Shown here: positions 63,193-64,000 of the stretch, one piece after another
Layout of the letters: the number at the start of each line of letters is the position of its first letter
Position numbering within the stretch: position 1 is the stretch's first letter
Assembly: GCF_019063845.1 (NCBI RefSeq)
Contig: NZ_CP077683.1
Coordinates: 3,464,501-3,528,500 of the forward strand
Reading direction: 5' to 3'
Source of the DNA: Geomonas subterranea
Lineage (GTDB): Bacteria > Desulfobacterota > Desulfuromonadia > Geobacterales > Geobacteraceae
Length of the DNA stretch: 64,000 nucleotides
Made by a program: the position numbers and the translations under genes
The notes under the pieces: generated by a model
The model's database searches: none
What the model saw: the letters and a program-made list of their open reading frames with translations, nothing else
What the model was told of the DNA's origin: nothing

Positions 63193-63341
63193 GTAGCCAG
63201 GCCCGTTGGCCACCCGGCAGCCCATATTGCCACGTCAATCAGTCGGAAATTTCGAAGGCATCACCGGGAAAAGTCACATTGCATACGTTGATATGGGCGT
63301 TACACTCACTGGGGTTCCCTATCAAAATGCGGAGGTGACTT

Positions 63342-63761
63342 ATGGTGAAGAAGCTTTTACTGGCGATCGCGATTCTTTCTCTCACCTGCGCCTGTGCGGT
63401 GCCGCGCGCGAAGCAGGATTCCAATCCCGCTTACAGCACCCACCAGTTCACCAATCACGAACTCGACATCTCCTGGAAAGCGGAAAGCACCGACAAGGGC
63501 GTTCGCATCGACGGGACCCTCAGGAACGTGCGGCCGGATCTCCCCTACACCTCGCTGCAGTTGACGGCAAAACTCCTGGATGAAAGCGGCAAGGAGATCG
63601 GGAAGGGGACTAAGAACGTCGACGGACGCTTCACCGGGAGCGAACCGTTCACCATCGACATCCCGATGGTCCGGCTGGAAACCGTCAAGCGGGTCAATTT
63701 CTCGTACTCTTACGGCACGACGGAAGATTTTCACCGCGACGACTTCACCAGCGTGCCCTAA
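63342..63761 (+). CDS. Lipoprotein of unknown function
   Basis: 139 residues. Signal peptide with lipobox LTCAC (MVKKLLLAIAILSLTCAC). The mature part (LDISWKAESTDKGVRIDGTLRNVRPDLPYTSLQLTAKLLDESGKEI) reads like a small beta-sandwich of the FxLYD/transglutaminase-adjacent kind: alternating hydrophobic strands, KxLDESGK and a NFSYSYG end. GGAGGTGACTT precedes ATG 63342. Function unknown. Confidence 0.78.
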   Translation: MVKKLLLAIAILSLTCACAVPRAKQDSNPAYSTHQFTNHELDISWKAESTDKGVRIDGTLRNVRPDLPYTSLQLTAKLLDESGKEIGKGTKNVDGRFTGSEPFTIDIPMVRLETVKRVNFSYSYGTTEDFHRDDFTSVP

Positions 63762-63793
63762 CGCTCATCGACCGGAACCGTTTGCCCAAAACG

Positions 63794-63823
63794 AAGGCCC
63801 TTGGCGACAGCCAAGGGCCTTTT
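63794..63823 (+). terminator. Terminator after the lipoprotein gene
   Basis: AAGGCCCTTGGC / GCCAAGGGCCTT, loop GACA, then four T residues. Virtually identical to the terminator of tRNA-Pro 10 kb away. Confidence 0.9.
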
Positions 63824-63848
63824 CATATCCGCAGTTCTTCGACGCTCC

Positions 63849-63998
63849 CTAGCGGGGCTTGTCGCGTCTCCAGCCGCGCCACTCGCCGTGGCGCAACGCC
63901 TTGAAGGAACCGATCAGCACTTCCGCGGGAATCACCAAAAGCCAGATGGTCAGGATGACCGCTATGATGATCAGGAGCACGAGCAGTATCGTTTTCAT
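63849..63998 (-). CDS. 49-residue single-span membrane protein
   Basis: Reads MKTILLVLLIIIAVILTIWL followed by LVIPAEVLIGSFKALRHG and EWRGWRRDKPR, then TAG at 63849. One N-terminal TM helix of about 22 residues, then a basic, Trp/Arg-rich cytoplasmic tail. The upstream ribosome site lies beyond the window edge and is not visible. It is too short for standard gene lists. Function unknown. Confidence 0.75.
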   Translation of the reverse strand: MKTILLVLLIIIAVILTIWLLVIPAEVLIGSFKALRHGEWRGWRRDKPR

Positions 63999-64000
63999 AA

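Noticed and set aside
61883..63238. A long minus-strand frame antisense to the octaheme cytochrome
   Set aside because: Eight haem motifs on the plus strand decide the coding strand.

Overview
The window is a GC-rich bacterial chromosome segment that looks like the Geobacter/Geomonas/Citrifermentans group (Geobacterales, Desulfobacterota). The evidence is the gene content: abundant c-type cytochromes, pyruvate carboxylase, a succinyl-CoA ligase operon, futalosine-route menaquinone genes, DUF507 pairs, a PrkA/YeaH/SpoVR stress cluster, and many short GC-rich palindromic intergenic repeats. This is inference from content; no database search was possible.

Layout. 1-8.5 kb: the 3' end of pyruvate carboxylase, broken at its biotin site; a hybrid sensor kinase; a sirohaem nitrite/sulfite-reductase-like protein; a diguanylate cyclase; and a frameshifted CopD/cytochrome-b5-like haem protein. 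8.6-20.9 kb: aminopeptidase N, CorA, an EVE protein, PolX, MsrA and MsrB (both exported), two small exported proteins, SucCD, and a QueG-like ferredoxin protein. 21-30 kb: a chemotaxis receptor, then a four-gene minus-strand cluster, prkA - yeaH (DUF444) - spoVR - a second, divergent prkA. 30.4-37.2 kb: a lipoprotein, an overlapping HD-GYP/HEAT-repeat pair, groES-groEL under a perfect CIRCE operator, and two DUF507 genes. A strong candidate 6S RNA lies at 37.29-37.47 kb. 37.6-46.3 kb: an MBL hydrolase, HtrA protease, an OmpR-type regulator, the pyruvate-phosphate-dikinase/PEP-synthase regulator, prmA-rsmE, DUF72 and RNase D. 46.4-52.7 kb: hisC and then mqnC, mqnE, ubiX-like, mqnP/ubiA-like and mqnL/ubiD-like, which form most of the futalosine menaquinone pathway. 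53.1-56.2 kb is a decayed accessory patch downstream of tRNA-Pro: gene remnants, a 21-bp minisatellite, degenerate repeats, and orphan lipoprotein and fibronectin-III-like genes. 56.2-64 kb: an ArgO/LysE exporter, a quinol nitric oxide reductase, a triheme and an octaheme (HAO-like) cytochrome, TrmO, a TSCPD protein, a lipoprotein and a 49-residue membrane protein.

Themes. The right end reads as a nitrosative/nitrogen-oxide module: qNOR, a HAO-family octaheme cytochrome behind an FNR-type palindrome, and a triheme cytochrome behind a possible sigma-54 promoter. The mqn genes would supply the menaquinone that qNOR oxidises. The most unusual items are the two frameshifts (pyc and the CopD/b5 protein), the paired PrkA kinases, the in-frame 21-bp repeat array open on both strands, and the inverted histidine-kinase/receiver debris next to argO.
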